Positions 40,480 to 49,339 of a DNA stretch of 64,000 nt are shown piece after piece (the stretch's first letter is position 1; each line of letters opens with the position of its first letter). This DNA comes from a virus. The position numbers were made by a program, and so were the translations under genes. The notes beneath the pieces are model-generated. The model had not been told where the DNA came from and searched no databases. It worked only from the letters and a program-made list of their open reading frames with translations. The DNA is taken from positions 1 to 64,000 of IMG/VR virus record IMGVR_UViG_3300032770_000015. The stretch is one strand, 5' to 3'.

Positions 40480-43269
40480 TCAATCGGCAAGATCCACGGT
40501 CGCCACCACCGCGGTCAACGCGGCACGGGCCACGGGTACGGTCAACCCGACCTTTGCAACGGGCGGGGTCAATGCGACGCGCGCGGCGGGCGGGGTCAGC
40601 GCGACCTCGGCGACGGGCGCCGTCAGCGCGGTGCGCGTCGCCAACCCGGTCGGAATCGCGCCCCAGATGAGCGTCGCGGTGCCGGTCACGGTCACGACGG
40701 CCCCCGGCGCAGGCCACACGACCAACGGTACAACATACGCGAACTCAGCGTCGTTGACCCCACTTACGCTGACAGTCGCCCCGGTCGCGGGCAGGCGCCG
40801 CTTCACGATCAGGGCGGCCGATCCGCCCGTGACGGTGATCGCCGCCCCGGTGGTCCCGACCACAACGACGGCGCCCGCATCGCTCGCGGTCGCCACGCTG
40901 ACGGTGGCCCCGGTCGCGGCGAGGCGGCGGCTGAAGTGGAAGATCGCCGACCCGCCCGTAACCCCGACCGCGGCCCCGGTCGTACCGGCCAGCACCACGG
41001 TGCCAGTCGCGGGCGCCGCGACAGCTACCGCGGCGCCAGTCGCGGGCAGGCGCCGCGCAGCGACGAGCGCCGCCGACCCGCCCGTGATCCCGACCGCGGC
41101 GCCGGTGAACGCCCAGATGTGCAGGTGCCAGAAGCTGGCGTCGTTCGCCGCCGTGATCGTGACGGTCGCGCCGGTCGCCGCGAGGTGCCGCACCGGGACG
41201 ACGAGCGCGGCGTCGTTCGTGACCGCGACGGTGACCGTCGCGCCGGTCGCGGCGAGGCGGTGGCTGATGATGAAGGTGGCCGATCCGCCGGTCACGGCGA
41301 CCGCGGCGCCCGTGCTCGCCCGGAAGTACTGGTGCGCGAGATAGGCGTCGTTCGTCGTCGTAACCGCGACGGTCGCCCCCGCGGCCCCGACAAGCGTGAT
41401 GACCCCGGCCCCGCCAGACGTAACCGCGACGGTCGCCCCCGCGGCCCCGACGAGCGCGACGACCCCGGCCCCGCCGGGCGTAACGGCGACGACCCCGCCG
41501 GTCGCGGCGAGGCGATGCGCGATGATGAACGCGGCCGACCCGCCCGTGACGGCGACGGTCGCGCCGGTCGCGGCGATCCCGACTACGGTCCCGGCCCCGC
41601 CGGGCGTGACAGCAACGGTCGCGCCGGTCGCGGGCAGGCGCCGGGCGGCGACGAGCGCCGCGTCCGACGCGGTAGTGACCGCTACCGTGGCGGTTTCGGC
41701 ATCCCAGTAGACCGTCCCGCCACCGCCGCCGGTCACGTACGTCATCACGGCGTCGTTCGTCGTCGTGACCGCGACGGTCGCGCCGGTCGCAGCGAGGCAG
41801 TGCGCGATGATGAACGCGGCCGACCCACCCGTGACGGCGACGGTCGCACCGGTCGCGGGCAAGCGCCGGGCGGCGACGAGCGCCGCATCAGCTGCGGTGG
41901 TAACGGTGACGGTCGCGCCGGTCGCGGCGAGCACGTACGGGCTGGCATTCGTGTTGAACCCGTCCACGTACGCGACGGAGTTGACACCCGTGCCCGTATC
42001 ATCGTCCTCGAACCAGGCCTTGACCGCCGTCGCCGGAACGTTCGGTTCGGCTGAGCGCAGGATCGTCGCGCGGTTCGTCCACGTGCCGGGCACGTTACCC
42101 GTCGCGTTCGGCGCCGTGTCGAAGTACCACGTCGTCGCGTCGCACCGCACGCGCAGCCACGCGTGCTGGGACGCGCTATACGCCGCGCTCCAAATGTTAC
42201 CGGACGCTGAGCCCCACACCTGCAACGTGCTGGCACCTGCCGGGATCGTGAACCCGACGTAGTATGTCAACGTCGTGTCTTCGATCAAAAAGTCAAATTC
42301 GCCGATCCCCGGCCAACACTTCGCATATGCGGACGACCCCGTTATGTCCCACGTGGCCGACGTGCCGATCCCGCCGTGGTACCCCGAGCTCGTACCGCTC
42401 TGCAGGATCAGGCGGTTGCTCAAGATGCCGCTCGACCCGCCGCCGGTCGAGCTATCAACCCACCCGGTCGGGAGCGTCGAGCCATCGGCCAGGTCGAACG
42501 AGGTCTGCAGCGAGGACATCTTCTGCAGGTACGTCAGCACGGCGTCGTTCGTCGTCGTCACGGCCACCGTGGCGCCCGTGCAGCCCGGGGCGTACACGGC
42601 GTAGTACGTCAGGATAACCTGACCGATTGCCCCCGCGCCGCCGCGGCGGCTCGTATTGCTACCCGATCCCGCACCGGCGCCGCCGCCACCCGGCTGCACA
42701 CCTGCGTTGCCGCTTCCGTTCGCAACGCTGTTACCGCCCGACCCGCCGCCCGCCTGCCCGACGCCGCCGCTATTCCCCGACGCCGAGTTCCCCGTCGCGT
42801 TGTTCGAGCCACCGGCGCCGCCGCCGCCCGCGACGTTCGCGTTCGTCCCGCTCGCGCCCGCGCCACCAGCGTAGTAGACGGCGTTCGCGTTGTTCGTCCC
42901 GGCCGTCCCGCCCGCGCCGCCCGAGTTGTTGCCGAGCTTACCGGCGTTAACCGTGTACCCGGCCTGGTTGTTATTCCAGCCCGAGTTCGTGCCGTTCGCG
43001 CCGTTCGCGTTCGCGTTCGCGCCCGCCGCGCCCCCGGCGCCGACCCAGAGGTTGTAGGTCGTCCCGGCCGTGATCGCGAGGTTTGCCCACTTCGCGTATG
43101 CGCCGCCGCCACCGCCCGACCCGCCGAGCGACGTGTTGTTGTTGCGGCTCGACCCGGACGCGCCTCCGGCCCGGGCCTCGACGGTGATGGTGTTGTTGTT
43201 CTGCGTTCCACCCGAGGGGGCCGTCCAGCTCTGATTGCCGGAGCTATTGAAATAGACGACCGACGGCAT
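40480..43269 (-). CDS. Glycine-rich, tandem-repeat receptor-binding protein, 929 aa
   Basis: The N-terminal 230 residues are Gly/Asn/Ala-rich (GGGGGAYAKWANLAITAGTT, GGAGASGTNANVAGGGGAGG), like the polyglycine sandwich of phage adhesins. A middle beta domain (residues ~260-450) follows, with a predicted laminin-type fold. The C-terminal half is a string of about twenty 20-26-residue repeats around LPATGATVAVTxxNDAxLVA. Repeat number looks open to change by recombination. The next gene encodes a glycosyltransferase and the small tail accessory gene lies downstream. Confidence 0.75.
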   Translation of the reverse strand: MPSVVYFNSSGNQSWTAPSGGTQNNNTITVEARAGGASGSSRNNNTSLGGSGGGGGAYAKWANLAITAGTTYNLWVGAGGAAGANANANGANGTNSGWNNNQAGYTVNAGKLGNNSGGAGGTAGTNNANAVYYAGGAGASGTNANVAGGGGAGGSNNATGNSASGNSGGVGQAGGGSGGNSVANGSGNAGVQPGGGGAGAGSGSNTSRRGGAGAIGQVILTYYAVYAPGCTGATVAVTTTNDAVLTYLQKMSSLQTSFDLADGSTLPTGWVDSSTGGGSSGILSNRLILQSGTSSGYHGGIGTSATWDITGSSAYAKCWPGIGEFDFLIEDTTLTYYVGFTIPAGASTLQVWGSASGNIWSAAYSASQHAWLRVRCDATTWYFDTAPNATGNVPGTWTNRATILRSAEPNVPATAVKAWFEDDDTGTGVNSVAYVDGFNTNASPYVLAATGATVTVTTAADAALVAARRLPATGATVAVTGGSAAFIIAHCLAATGATVAVTTTNDAVMTYVTGGGGGTVYWDAETATVAVTTASDAALVAARRLPATGATVAVTPGGAGTVVGIAATGATVAVTGGSAAFIIAHRLAATGGVVAVTPGGAGVVALVGAAGATVAVTSGGAGVITLVGAAGATVAVTTTNDAYLAHQYFRASTGAAVAVTGGSATFIISHRLAATGATVTVAVTNDAALVVPVRHLAATGATVTITAANDASFWHLHIWAFTGAAVGITGGSAALVAARRLPATGAAVAVAAPATGTVVLAGTTGAAVGVTGGSAIFHFSRRLAATGATVSVATASDAGAVVVVGTTGAAITVTGGSAALIVKRRLPATGATVSVSGVNDAEFAYVVPLVVWPAPGAVVTVTGTATLIWGAIPTGLATRTALTAPVAEVALTPPAARVALTPPVAKVGLTVPVARAALTAVVATVDLAD

Positions 43270-43272
43270 ACG

Positions 43273-44019
43273 TTAGACCGCGTACTTCTCCAGCCGCCAC
43301 TGCTTCAGCATCTTCCGCAGCGCCGCGAGCTTGTCGGCGAGTGGCAGCGTGTACACGTGGAAGAAGAAACCCGAGTTCTCGAGGCCGAGCTTCTTCTGCA
43401 GCTCGAAGAGCGTTGTGAACTTCAACCCGAACCGCGCGATGTTCCGCGACAGCAGATAGTCGGTGATCAGGTGCTGCGCCGTGATCACGGGCGGCCAGAA
43501 ACCGTTTTCCTTCCCGTCGTCCGTGTACTTGATGTCCCCGGCGATCTCGCGCACGGTCGGCGTGATGCGGCTCACGATCTCGGCCTGCGTCAGCTCGGGC
43601 TCGGGCGGCGTCCAGAGGTCGCGGCACCAGCGCGAAGCGAGCGCCAGCCAGTTGCACGAGCCGATGTTCCGCCCGTCGCGCAGAAAGTACTCATCGTACC
43701 GCCACCGGATCGGCGCGAAGTCCGACCCGTTGTGCGCCACGGTGTCCATCGGCAGGAACGATGTGAAGTCCAACGTCTCGGGATGGATCAGCGCGTCCGA
43801 GTCGATGTACATGGCCCAGTCGTCGTCGTGCGCCTGCGCCAGGTTATAGATCTGCAGCTTCTCGAGCTCCACGTCCCACTTCGGGTACCGGCGCGTGTCG
43901 ATGATCCGAAACGTCGCGCCCATCTTCCGCGCGTACAGGCGCATGAACGGGTACGTAATCGCCGTGATCTCCGGCGCATAGTTGCCAATGTTCAGCGTGT
44001 ACAGGGACTTCCGCGTCAT
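43273..44019 (-). CDS. GT-A glycosyltransferase-like protein, 248 aa
   Basis: Starts KSLYTLNIGNYAPEITAITY; the nucleotide-sugar region is AHDDDWAMYIDSDALIHPET with a DxD motif, followed by NIGSCNWLALASRWC. This is the GT-A-like plan found beside tail adhesins. It may glycosylate a virion protein or host surface. Confidence 0.72.
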   Translation of the reverse strand: MTRKSLYTLNIGNYAPEITAITYPFMRLYARKMGATFRIIDTRRYPKWDVELEKLQIYNLAQAHDDDWAMYIDSDALIHPETLDFTSFLPMDTVAHNGSDFAPIRWRYDEYFLRDGRNIGSCNWLALASRWCRDLWTPPEPELTQAEIVSRITPTVREIAGDIKYTDDGKENGFWPPVITAQHLITDYLLSRNIARFGLKFTTLFELQKKLGLENSGFFFHVYTLPLADKLAALRKMLKQWRLEKYAV

Positions 44020-44237
44020 TTCTCCCCCGCAGGACGAGTCACATCAGCGTCGAACCGATACACCCCATCGCCCTCGTGCACGTACCGGAGCCAGCGGTCA
44101 CCCACGCAAAACACACCGGCCACCGGCCAGAGTGTACGAACGTACTGGCCGGTGGCCGCATTGACAACGTGGTGCGCAGGCACCGGTACCTGCAGGCCGT
44201 CACCCGGCCCGCCGGTCAACCGCGCCGCATCGCTCAT
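44016..44237 (-). CDS. Small hypothetical protein, 73 aa
   Basis: The ATG at 44237 makes a TGATG junction; a longer frame is a shadow. VPVPAHHVVNAATGQYVRTL then GVFCVGDRWLRYVHEGDGVY is a compact beta-type protein. No family recognised. Confidence 0.55.
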   Translation of the reverse strand: MSDAARLTGGPGDGLQVPVPAHHVVNAATGQYVRTLWPVAGVFCVGDRWLRYVHEGDGVYRFDADVTRPAGEK

Positions 44238-44725
44238 CAGCTGACCGACATGATCGGCGTCGTCGAGTCCCAGTTGTTCCCGCCCGTGTCCTTCCCGATC
44301 TTCAGCGCCTCGCCGTCGTTCAGCGTGATCGCTGAACCGTAATCCCACCAGCCGATCACGGGGCGCGTCGAGGTCGAGCCGGTCGTCGTGTTGTACAGGA
44401 CGGCGTACCGGAACGGCCCGATGGTTCCGCCCGACGCGGTGAATGTCACGGCGTTGCCGGTCAGCTTCCCGGTGCCCGACGTCTGCGAGTAGGCGTTCGA
44501 CCCGACCGCGGCGCCGCCCTTCGTGTAGCCGTTCCCGGCCGCGATCTCGGCCGCGTTCGATGTGGACTTCACGGTGCAGGTGCCCGTGGTCGTGTCCACG
44601 ACGGTGTCGGCCAGGTTCGGCGCCGTGTTCGTCAGCAGGATGTACAGGGCGTTCGAGTTCAGGTTGTGGTTCGCCTGCCCGAGGTCCTGGACAAACTGGT
44701 AGAACTTCGTGAGCGAGACAGCCAT
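44237..44725 (-). CDS. Virion-associated beta protein, 162 aa
   Basis: KFYQFVQDLGQANHNLNSNA at the start, then Thr/Gly-rich beta strands (FRYAVLYNTTTGSTSTRPVI, WWDYGSAITLNDGEALKIGK). This pattern is common in phage tail fibre or decoration proteins. Located between terminase and glycosyltransferase. Confidence 0.62.
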   Translation of the reverse strand: MAVSLTKFYQFVQDLGQANHNLNSNALYILLTNTAPNLADTVVDTTTGTCTVKSTSNAAEIAAGNGYTKGGAAVGSNAYSQTSGTGKLTGNAVTFTASGGTIGPFRYAVLYNTTTGSTSTRPVIGWWDYGSAITLNDGEALKIGKDTGGNNWDSTTPIMSVS

Positions 44726-44737
44726 CGGTCTCTCCGG

Positions 44738-46378
44738 TTAAAAGCTTACGTTGCCTGCGTCGTTCGCCATCGTATACGTCTGCCGGACCTGGCGCACCCA
44801 ATTCCAGTAGACCGCCGCGTCGCCCTTGTTCGGCGACCGCTTCCCGGGCAGGCGCTTGCGGAGCGCCTCCTTGGCCTCGACCTGAATCTTCTTGTCCGAC
44901 GCAGGCCGCCACGTCGGGGTCGTCAGGTCGAGGATCAGCTCCTCGTCGTCGTCAATGATCAGGCGACCGTACTGCGCGTCGAGCCGGAAGAGCCAGTGCA
45001 TCTGGGCGCGCAGGTTAAGAAACTGCTCGTCCTCGTTCTCCAGCACGCCGGGCTCGGCCAGCGCGCCGCCGATCAGCTTCTGCACGTCATACCCAAGCCG
45101 CACGAGCTCGTTCGCGCACCCGACGCCGACCCCGACGTAGTCGACCCCGACGTAGTCGGCGTCAATCCCGCGCGGGGCGATGTCCGTGATCGCCAGGGTC
45201 GCCCCGAGCACGTTGGCGTCCGGGCACCGGTCGGCCGGGACCTCGCAGAGGATCGCGCCGCGCCCGCGCGCGACCGCGGCGAGATCGCCGTTTTCCGAGT
45301 TCGCCACGTCCACGCCGAGCGCCAGCGCGCCGTCGAACGCATCGAATGGCGGCGGCAGCTTCAGGTCCGGGCGCACCAGCAGCTCCGCGAGCGACCGGAT
45401 ACCGAGCGCCCGGCAGAGCTCGCGCCCGCGATCCACGGCGGCGTCGAGCCAGGTCCGGTGGATCAGCGCGTCGGACGCCTGCGCCGGGCTGACGCCCCGG
45501 ATGCGCGAGAGGTACATCGGCGACCCTTCGCCGTACTTCTCGGTGCGCTGCCGGATGGACGGCAGCGACACGGCGCCGGGGATCAGCATCGGGTCGTCGC
45601 AGACCACGTTCGGGTGGTCCAGCGCGCTGATCCGCACGTGCGTGATCCCGGGTGACACACAGAACCGGTGGAGCGAGTCCTCGCGATGGTCCGGGTTCCC
45701 GAACGCCAGCCGCAGGTTGTGCGGCGCCACCGATGTCTGCTCGAAGGCGGCCATCACCGCGCCCTTGATCCCGGGCGTCTCCTCGGTGATGATCAGCATG
45801 TCCTTCTCGTGGAAGCCCGCGGCCTTCGTCGCCACGACCTCCTCGGCGACGACCCCGACCGGAAACCCCAGGGCCTTCCACTTCTCGCCGGGTGGCGCCA
45901 TCTTCAGCGACAGGCTCGTCAGCTCGGCGGCCGGGCGGCGGCGCCGGAACCGGGGGAACATCGCGCCGAGCTCCTTCCAGATGTGGAGCTTCAGCTGATC
46001 TTCCTTCGGGGCCGCGGTCACGACGACCGAGTTGCGCCAGCAGTCGGTGAACCACAGGACCAGGGCGGCGCCGAGGAACGTCTTCCCCGTCCCGGTCGCC
46101 GACTCAACGCCGACGGACTTCCCCTCGGCGAGGGCGCGGCAGATCGCGGCTAGGGGATCGGGCGTCCCGTCCCACTTGTGCGTGGCGTAGGCGCCACCGA
46201 ACTCGGACCACACGATGGTCCGGCGCGGGATGCCCAGCACGTCGGTCATCCACAGGATCGGGTCGGCCCGCCACGCACGCAGCTGGGGGTCGTCGTCCTG
46301 CATGATGTCGCGTTCGAGCCCGGTCAAGAACTCGGCCGTCAACCGGGCGAACAGCGTGGGGCCGAGCGCGTCGGTCAT
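44738..46378 (-). CDS. terL: Terminase large subunit, 546 aa
   Basis: The ATPase has Walker A GVESATGTGKTFLGAALV (about 89-106) and Walker B MLIITEETPG (about 195-204). The nuclease half has GVDVANSENGD and NKGDAAVYWNW with conserved Asp residues. It cuts and packages concatemeric DNA at the portal. A short DNA repeat near 45,127-45,157 encodes the direct repeat DYVGVDYVGVGVG in the nuclease domain. Confidence 0.92.
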   Translation of the reverse strand: MTDALGPTLFARLTAEFLTGLERDIMQDDDPQLRAWRADPILWMTDVLGIPRRTIVWSEFGGAYATHKWDGTPDPLAAICRALAEGKSVGVESATGTGKTFLGAALVLWFTDCWRNSVVVTAAPKEDQLKLHIWKELGAMFPRFRRRRPAAELTSLSLKMAPPGEKWKALGFPVGVVAEEVVATKAAGFHEKDMLIITEETPGIKGAVMAAFEQTSVAPHNLRLAFGNPDHREDSLHRFCVSPGITHVRISALDHPNVVCDDPMLIPGAVSLPSIRQRTEKYGEGSPMYLSRIRGVSPAQASDALIHRTWLDAAVDRGRELCRALGIRSLAELLVRPDLKLPPPFDAFDGALALGVDVANSENGDLAAVARGRGAILCEVPADRCPDANVLGATLAITDIAPRGIDADYVGVDYVGVGVGCANELVRLGYDVQKLIGGALAEPGVLENEDEQFLNLRAQMHWLFRLDAQYGRLIIDDDEELILDLTTPTWRPASDKKIQVEAKEALRKRLPGKRSPNKGDAAVYWNWVRQVRQTYTMANDAGNVSF

Positions 46379-46382
46379 CGCC

Positions 46383-46538
46383 CTACTTCATGTGCTTGAA
46401 GATCTCGATCTCGCGCACCCGCTTCGCGGCCTCGGCCTTCGACTCCGGCTTCGACAGCCGCTTCCCGGTGATGTGCGACACGACGACGAACTTCCCGCCG
46501 CCCGCCTTCTGCACGTACTTCGGGGTCTTTCCGGCCAC
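46383..46538 (-). CDS. Small basic protein paralog A, 51 aa
   Basis: GTG 46538 with GGGAGG. MAGKTPKYVQKAGGGKFVVV then SHITGKRLSKPESKAEAAKR and EIEIFKHMK. Its core KFVVVS..TGKRLSKP and the C-terminal IE.FKH.K are shared with the upstream gene, so the two are tandem duplicates. Between a structural gene and TerL. Confidence 0.7.
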   Translation of the reverse strand: MAGKTPKYVQKAGGGKFVVVSHITGKRLSKPESKAEAAKRVREIEIFKHMK

Positions 46539-46539
46539 G

Positions 46540-46686
46540 CTACCTCCCGCGCGACTTCAGATGCTTGAACAGCTCGATCTGGTTCAGGCGCGCCTGCGCC
46601 TTCTCCCGGGACAGCGGCTTCGACAGCCGCCGCCCGGTCTTCTCCGATACGACGACGAACTTCGACTTCCCGACGGGACGCAGCAT
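46540..46686 (-). CDS. Small basic protein paralog B, 48 aa
   Basis: ATG 46686 (TGATG junction). MLRPVGKSKFVVVSEKTGRR then LSKPLSREKAQARLNQIELF and KHLKSRGR. Paralogous to 46383-46538. A short basic fold of this type could bind nucleic acid; no family recognised. Confidence 0.7.
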   Translation of the reverse strand: MLRPVGKSKFVVVSEKTGRRLSKPLSREKAQARLNQIELFKHLKSRGR

Positions 46687-47054
46687 CAGGACCTCACGGG
46701 GTACGATGCCCAGACCAGAGTCAGGCGCGCGGCGACGGCCCGGAGAAATGCGATCATCTGCGCCGCGGTGACCCCGGGCGCCAAGTTCGCGTCGAGCCAG
46801 GTCTTCCAGGACGTGACAAACGTCCGCTCATCCACGGTCGGCGGGCCAGGCCACGCCGCCGGATCGTAGGTGATCGGCGGCACGGGCACAGCATATAGCT
46901 GGCGCAGCTTGTGCAGCACGTCGGACGCCTGCGCCAGCGTCAGGCGCATCGGGCCGATGTACCCCGACACGAACAAATACGCCACGACCCACTGGACGTA
47001 CAGCGGGTCGGGATCAGTGATCCAGTGGCGTGCCCAGGCCGGGAGACCGGCCAC
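46686..47054 (-). CDS. Hypothetical protein, 122 aa
   Basis: GTG start. Aromatic-rich N-terminus (WARHWITDPDPLYVQWVVAY) and helical C-terminus (TAAQMIAFLRAVAARLTLVW). No family recognised. Confidence 0.6.
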   Translation of the reverse strand: MAGLPAWARHWITDPDPLYVQWVVAYLFVSGYIGPMRLTLAQASDVLHKLRQLYAVPVPPITYDPAAWPGPPTVDERTFVTSWKTWLDANLAPGVTAAQMIAFLRAVAARLTLVWASYPVRS

Positions 47055-47055
47055 C

Positions 47056-47409
47056 TTACGCCGTGGCCCCGGCCGGGAACCGAACGGCGAGCCGGGCGGC
47101 GACGGCGGTCAGCAGCTTTCCGATGTGCGGGCCGTCCACCGTCACCTTGTTCGCGGTCAGCTCAGCAGCGAGAAGCCCCTGCGTCGCCTCGGTCAGATCC
47201 TGGTCGTCCTGCCCCGAGTACGTCGGCGCGGTCCCGCCCTCGAGCGCGGCGAGCTTCGCCAGCGTCCCGTACTGCGTGATGACCGGCACGGCCTTTGCGA
47301 TCAGCGGCGCGCCGATAGCGAGGTTCAGCGCAGCGACCAGGCCCTTGGCCAGGTCCGCAACGTCCAGGTCAACGAGCCCTTCAACGAATGTCGCCACGAT
47401 CCACCTCAC
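47056..47409 (-). CDS. Hypothetical protein, 117 aa
   Basis: GTG at 47409 chosen over an Arg-rich longer frame. VRWIVATFVEGLVDLDVADL, AIGAPLIAKAVPVITQYGTL and an acidic loop. Resembles phage holin-associated or virion proteins loosely; function unknown. Confidence 0.6.
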   Translation of the reverse strand: MRWIVATFVEGLVDLDVADLAKGLVAALNLAIGAPLIAKAVPVITQYGTLAKLAALEGGTAPTYSGQDDQDLTEATQGLLAAELTANKVTVDGPHIGKLLTAVAARLAVRFPAGATA

Positions 47410-47545
47410 GGGGGGCAGGGTCCAGAGTAGTCGCGCCACCAGGCGCAGAACGGATAGGCAGTTTGTTCTTGAGATGACGAAACCACAACCCGGCCGCGAC
47501 CGCCAGCGCGGCAAACCCGATCCCGACGAGCCAGGGGGTTGACAT
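47381..47545 (-). CDS. Small single-span membrane protein, 54 aa
   Basis: ATG 47545 (TGATG junction). TM helix WLVGIGFAALAVAAGLWF then a basic tail RHLKNKLPIRSAPGG. Overlaps the next gene start by 29 nt. Confidence 0.6.
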   Translation of the reverse strand: MSTPWLVGIGFAALAVAAGLWFRHLKNKLPIRSAPGGATTLDPAPREVDRGDIR

Positions 47546-47946
47546 CAGCGGCCCCCGACGGCCTGCACGTCGCGCAGCAGATCGGCGCACGGGAGCTGCG
47601 CGATGAGCTCGTCGGCCGGGGTCATCTTCGAGCAGCTGAGGCGCGCCATCCCGCGGATCAGCGGGACGACGGCCTCGACGGCGGTGACGCGCAGCTCGAG
47701 CGCCTGGTGCATCTTGATCGTCAGCGTGTCCGTCTTCTGCATCTCTGACAGCGTGGTCGCGGTCGCCGCCGTCGTGCCGGAATAGAACCGGCCGAACGCG
47801 AAGCCCGTACCCAGCGTGCCGAGGACGAACGCCGCGGCGACCATGAGCCAGCGCGGGATCGACACTGCTTCCCAGACCCGACCGGGGACAGCCATCGAAA
47901 GCCTCTGCGTCGGCGCAAACGGATCAGCGCCAGGTTGAAAGTTCAC
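47545..47946 (-). CDS. Membrane protein with coiled coil, 133 aa
   Basis: GTG 47946 (GTGA overlap). TM helix WLMVAAAFVLGTLGTGFAFG near residues 33-52, coiled coil (SEMQKTDTLTIKMHQALELR) and two Cys at the C-terminus (LSCSKMTP, LPCADLL). It could be a spanin-type or virion membrane protein. Confidence 0.6.
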   Translation of the reverse strand: MNFQPGADPFAPTQRLSMAVPGRVWEAVSIPRWLMVAAAFVLGTLGTGFAFGRFYSGTTAATATTLSEMQKTDTLTIKMHQALELRVTAVEAVVPLIRGMARLSCSKMTPADELIAQLPCADLLRDVQAVGGR

Positions 47947-48278
47947 ACGTGCGCGAGCACCCGACCAACGATGATGAGCCCGACCCCGGCGGCGATCCCG
48001 CAGGCCGCCTGGCCCACGTCGCGCCAGGACCAACCGTTGGGGTCCACGTACCGCTCGTAGAGCACCCGCAGCGTGGCGGCGACCACGGCGACCACGGCGA
48101 GCCAGGTCCGGAACCCGACGAACCTAAGGCAGCGCGCGGCGACGAGCGGAACCGTGACGACGACGACCGCCACGAGCAGCGTGGCGAATCCCGACAGGAT
48201 CTCGACCAGCCACGGGTTCCACCCGTAGTAGAACGTGACCCGCCGCCAGGCGGCGCGCACGGCGTCGAGGAGGCTCAC
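47943..48278 (-). CDS. Multi-span membrane protein, possible second holin, 111 aa
   Basis: GTG 48278 (GTGA). Three hydrophobic segments: LVEILSGFATLLVAVVVVTV, FRTWLAVVAVVAATLRVLY and AACGIAAGVGLIIVGRVLA. Size and topology are holin-like, but it is far from the endolysin. Confidence 0.6.
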   Translation of the reverse strand: MSLLDAVRAAWRRVTFYYGWNPWLVEILSGFATLLVAVVVVTVPLVAARCLRFVGFRTWLAVVAVVAATLRVLYERYVDPNGWSWRDVGQAACGIAAGVGLIIVGRVLAHV

Positions 48279-48532
48279 GTGGCGCCCGGCGCGCCGGGGC
48301 GCGCGGCGAACGGGTCGTGAGTCACGTCGGCCAGGTCGGGCACGACGGAATAGCCCTTCGTGTACGCCGCCGCGGTCCCGGGCTCGCCGAGCGGGAACGC
48401 GGGCGTCCCGTAGGCCGTCGTGAGCCCGTGGTCGCCGTCCGGCCGGGCGTGCGCCGCGAGCGGCGCCTGGCGGTTGTGCGCCGTCCCGGCCGCGTCGTGG
48501 GCCTCGGGGTCGGGGTGGTTGCCGAACGCCAT
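48275..48532 (-). CDS. MAFGNHPDP-family protein 1, 85 aa
   Basis: ATG 48532. Begins MAFGNHPDPEAHDAAGTAHN and continues with a Pro/Gly-rich tail (TAAYTKGYSVVPDLADVTHD). First of four proteins in this cluster sharing the same N-terminal signature (others at 48795, 49340 and 49871). No domain match known to me. Confidence 0.65.
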   Translation of the reverse strand: MAFGNHPDPEAHDAAGTAHNRQAPLAAHARPDGDHGLTTAYGTPAFPLGEPGTAAAYTKGYSVVPDLADVTHDPFAARPGAPGAT

Positions 48533-48792
48533 CAGACGTTCCTCCACGACCCACGCTCGAGGTAGCCGTGGACGCTCTCGTAGTTGTGGCCGCCGAGCAG
48601 GATCGAGGGCGCCACCGTGATCGTACCGTCCTCGTGCTCCGTGACCGTGTGCAGCGACAAGATACCCGCCCCCGCACCGGGGAAGTAGATGAACCAGCCC
48701 TCGGGCGCCTTCCAATAGCAGACGCGCGCGTCGTCCACGCCGCTGAAGTTTGCGACGCGGAGCGCCGGGCCTGCCGGGGCGAGGAGCGCCAC
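48532..48792 (-). CDS. Phage conserved hypothetical protein, DUF6527-like tail, 86 aa
   Basis: GTG 48792. CYWKAPEGWFIYFPGAGAGI, EHEDGTITVAPSILLGG then SVHGYLERGSW is the pattern of DUF6527-like phage proteins (T.sPSI and a C-terminal H.yl..G.w), but the N-terminal Cys pair is absent. Tentative. Confidence 0.5.
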   Translation of the reverse strand: MALLAPAGPALRVANFSGVDDARVCYWKAPEGWFIYFPGAGAGILSLHTVTEHEDGTITVAPSILLGGHNYESVHGYLERGSWRNV

Positions 48793-48794
48793 GG

Positions 48795-49064
48795 TCAGCT
48801 CGCCGCGATCCGCGGGCCGCCGGGCACGGCGGCGTCGGGATCGAACTCCCCGGCGACGACGTTCCGGTTCGCGGCCGGGGCCGACGGCCCGGGGCCGAGC
48901 GCGACGGGCGATACGACCGGCGCGATGTGCTGCGACGGGTCGTTACCGGCCCCGGGCACCTGGTACTCGGTCGCCGCGGGGCGCCCCGGGACGAGCCCCT
49001 GCGTCCGGTGCGCGATCCCGGCGGCCGTGTGCGCCGCCGGGTCCGGGTGGTTGCCGAAGGCCAC
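48795..49064 (-). CDS. MAFGNHPDP-family protein 2, 89 aa
   Basis: GTG 49064 gives MAFGNHPDPAAHTAAGIAHR, matching the family start; a TTG 2 codons earlier is possible. Tail is Pro/Ala/Gly-rich with VPGAGNDPSQHIAP. Located between the DUF6527-like protein and the next family member. Confidence 0.62.
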   Translation of the reverse strand: MAFGNHPDPAAHTAAGIAHRTQGLVPGRPAATEYQVPGAGNDPSQHIAPVVSPVALGPGPSAPAANRNVVAGEFDPDAAVPGGPRIAAS

Positions 49065-49066
49065 GG

Positions 49067-49309
49067 TCAAAAGCCCTTCTTCTTCCCGGCCGTCGCCGCG
49101 TCGTGCTTCGCGGCCAGCATCGCGTTCATCGCGTGCCCGGCGACGTGCGGGCCGTGCGCGACGTGCGCGGCGCCGACGTTCTTCACCTGGTCGGGGGTCA
49201 GCCCGGCCCCGGCGGCGGCGGCCTCGACGGTCTTCCGGGGGGTCGCGGGGTGGAACGCCTGCACCTTCGCGGCGGCGGGGTGCGGGATACCGATGGGGCG
49301 GTGTGCCAT
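49067..49309 (-). CDS. Small Ala/His-rich protein, 80 aa
   Basis: MAHRPIGIPHPAAAKVQAFH then HVAHGPHVAGHAMNAMLAAK. His-rich and helical, with a possibly related HPAAAKVQA motif; C-terminus GKKKGF. In the same cluster as the MAFGNHPDP genes but without the full signature. Confidence 0.55.
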   Translation of the reverse strand: MAHRPIGIPHPAAAKVQAFHPATPRKTVEAAAAGAGLTPDQVKNVGAAHVAHGPHVAGHAMNAMLAAKHDAATAGKKKGF

Positions 49310-49339
49310 GGCTACGGTCCTCGGTGCGTGGGTGACGGG

